Source: Caldifarciminota bacterium (lineage in GTDB: Bacteria > WOR-3 > Hydrothermia > UBA1063 > CAJXJZ01). Taken from it: a stretch of DNA of 6,732 nucleotides. Every line of letters begins with the position of its first letter. Within the stretch, counting starts at the first letter, position 1. Both the position numbers and the translations under genes were made by a program. Where the stretch lies: positions 1 to 6,732 of the forward strand of contig JALTEL010000439.1 of NCBI GenBank assembly GCA_027073945.1, written 5' to 3'. Of the stretch, positions 5,779-6,732 are shown piece after piece. The notes under the pieces were generated by a model. That model was not told where the DNA came from and ran no database searches. It saw only the letters and a list, made by a program, of their open reading frames with translations.

Positions 5779-6732
5779 ATGACGATAGATTTCATAGACC
5801 GACAGAGTGAGATTGTAAGACTGAAAAAACTCTCGAAAATGGCCTCTCCCTCATTCGTTGTTATAACCGGCCGGAGGCGGGTGGGCAAGACACGGCTCGT
5901 GCGGGAGTTCCTGAAGGATACGGAAAATGCCCTGTATCTTTTTGTCGAAGAGAAGAGGGGCGATGTTCTCCTGCGTGAGTGGTCCGGAGAATTCGGAGAG
6001 GATAATGTATTCGGCTCATGGGATGCATTTCTCAGAACCGCACTGCAAAAGTATTCCGTGGTGGTCATCGACGAATTTCAGAACTTCCTCAGAATAGACC
6101 CCTCGTTCTTCTCGAGCCTCCAGAGAGTTGTGGACGAGGAAGAGCACAGTGCCATGCTCATAGTCCTCGGCTCGTATATCGGCATGATGAACCGCATATT
6201 TGAGGAGAGAAAGTCCCCGCTTTTCGGCAGGGCCACGGAGATATGGCGTCTCCCCCCTCTCCCCATGAAGGATGTGTTCCACTGGCTGCACGGAGATATG
6301 GCAGAGAAAATATCCCTTTATTCCATGTTCGGAGGCTATCCGAAGTACTATGTGGTGCTTTCACAATACGGGGTGAAGAGCACAGAACAGGCATGGAAAG
6401 AATTGATAATCCCGAAGTATGCGCCTCTGAGTTCCGAGCCGTACACCATGCTTCTGCAGGAATTCGGAGGGGAGTACAGGGCCCATTTCTCCATTCTGGA
6501 GGCTGTGGCCAGCGGCAGGGCTACATACACAGAGATTGCGGACTACACACACCTGTCAACCACCACTCTTCCAAGGTATCTGAACGCCCTGATGGAACTC
6601 GAGATTATAGAGAAGAGATTTCCGATTACGGAGGGGGTGAGGTCAAAGAAGGCCCGGTACTTCATCAGAGACGAATATATCGGGTTCTGGTTCCGGTATA
6701 TCTCTCATAACATGCATCTCAGAGAACTGGAG
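5779..6732 (+). CDS. Archaeal-type AAA+ ATPase with DUF234-like C-terminus, 3'-partial
   Basis: P-loop ATPase of the archaeal ATPase family (PF01637; the DUF234/PF03008 C-terminal type), whose cellular role is mostly unknown. 318 residues are visible with no stop, so the gene continues past the edge; relatives usually have about 430-470 residues. An N-terminal 'FIDRQSEIVRLKKL' precedes Walker A 'GRRRVGKT' (31-38). Walker B is 'VVVIDEFQ' (94-101), and the sensor-like 'LIVLGSYIGMM' spans about 127-137. A winged-helix-like part (around 'YTEIADYTHLSTTTLPRYL') is followed by 'RDEYIGFWFRYI', typical of the DUF234 region. ATG 5779 is chosen because AGGA at 5766-5769 is 9 bases upstream; the in-frame ATG at 5770 abuts that AGGA but would suit a leaderless transcript. 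The gene is GC-richer than the cas genes (60-base samples of 31 and 32 G+C) and has its own putative promoter, so it is probably not part of the cas operon. Confidence 0.88.
   Translation, partial: MTIDFIDRQSEIVRLKKLSKMASPSFVVITGRRRVGKTRLVREFLKDTENALYLFVEEKRGDVLLREWSGEFGEDNVFGSWDAFLRTALQKYSVVVIDEFQNFLRIDPSFFSSLQRVVDEEEHSAMLIVLGSYIGMMNRIFEERKSPLFGRATEIWRLPPLPMKDVFHWLHGDMAEKISLYSMFGGYPKYYVVLSQYGVKSTEQAWKELIIPKYAPLSSEPYTMLLQEFGGEYRAHFSILEAVASGRATYTEIADYTHLSTTTLPRYLNALMELEIIEKRFPITEGVRSKKARYFIRDEYIGFWFRYISHNMHLRELE

Noticed and set aside
6243..6710. Plus-strand open frame of 155 codons overlapping the ATPase gene
   Set aside because: It is out of frame with the clear ATPase reading and resembles no family. 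The ATPase frame carries Walker A, Walker B and DUF234-like motifs throughout.

Overview
The window holds the 3' part of a CRISPR-Cas type I-B effector operon of the Tneap (Cst) branch, followed by the 5' part of an unrelated AAA+ ATPase gene. All genes are on the + strand. The layout is cas8 (Cst1/Cas8a1-like, with two CXXC pairs; its 5' end lies outside the window), cas7 (Cst2/DevR type), cas5 (Cas5t type) and cas3 (HD nuclease fused to the helicase). A spacer of about 120 bases follows, then an archaeal-type P-loop ATPase (PF01637 with a DUF234-like C-terminal part) that runs off the right edge.

The four cas genes are packed tightly. cas8/cas7 and cas7/cas5 each overlap by 4 bases (ATGA), and the start of cas3 lies inside the end of cas5. 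This suggests one polycistronic transcript with translational coupling. Cas8, Cas7 and Cas5, with a Cas11 small subunit and a Cas6-made crRNA, would form the DNA-binding Cascade complex. Cas3 would then be recruited to nick and degrade the target. An in-frame ATG with a GGAGG ribosome-binding site inside the 3' end of cas8 could produce the Cas11 subunit (107 aa) from the same gene.

No cas6, cas4, cas1 or cas2 and no CRISPR array are visible. Any of these would have to be upstream of the window or elsewhere, because the operon stops at cas3 and is followed directly by the ATPase gene.

Host: probably an archaeon, most likely a euryarchaeote, with moderate confidence. The evidence is the ATPase family, a BRE/TATA-like element just ahead of it, and heavy AGA/AGG/ATA codon use. 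Both the cas family and the ATPase family also occur in bacteria, so this is an inference. Base composition changes sharply at the cas3 stop. Hand-counted 60-base samples give about 23-47% G+C in the cas genes and about 52-53% in the ATPase gene, which fits a cas operon acquired by transfer. Apart from the internal Cas11 start and a small palindrome in the spacer, this is a recognisable, conventional system rather than an undescribed one.
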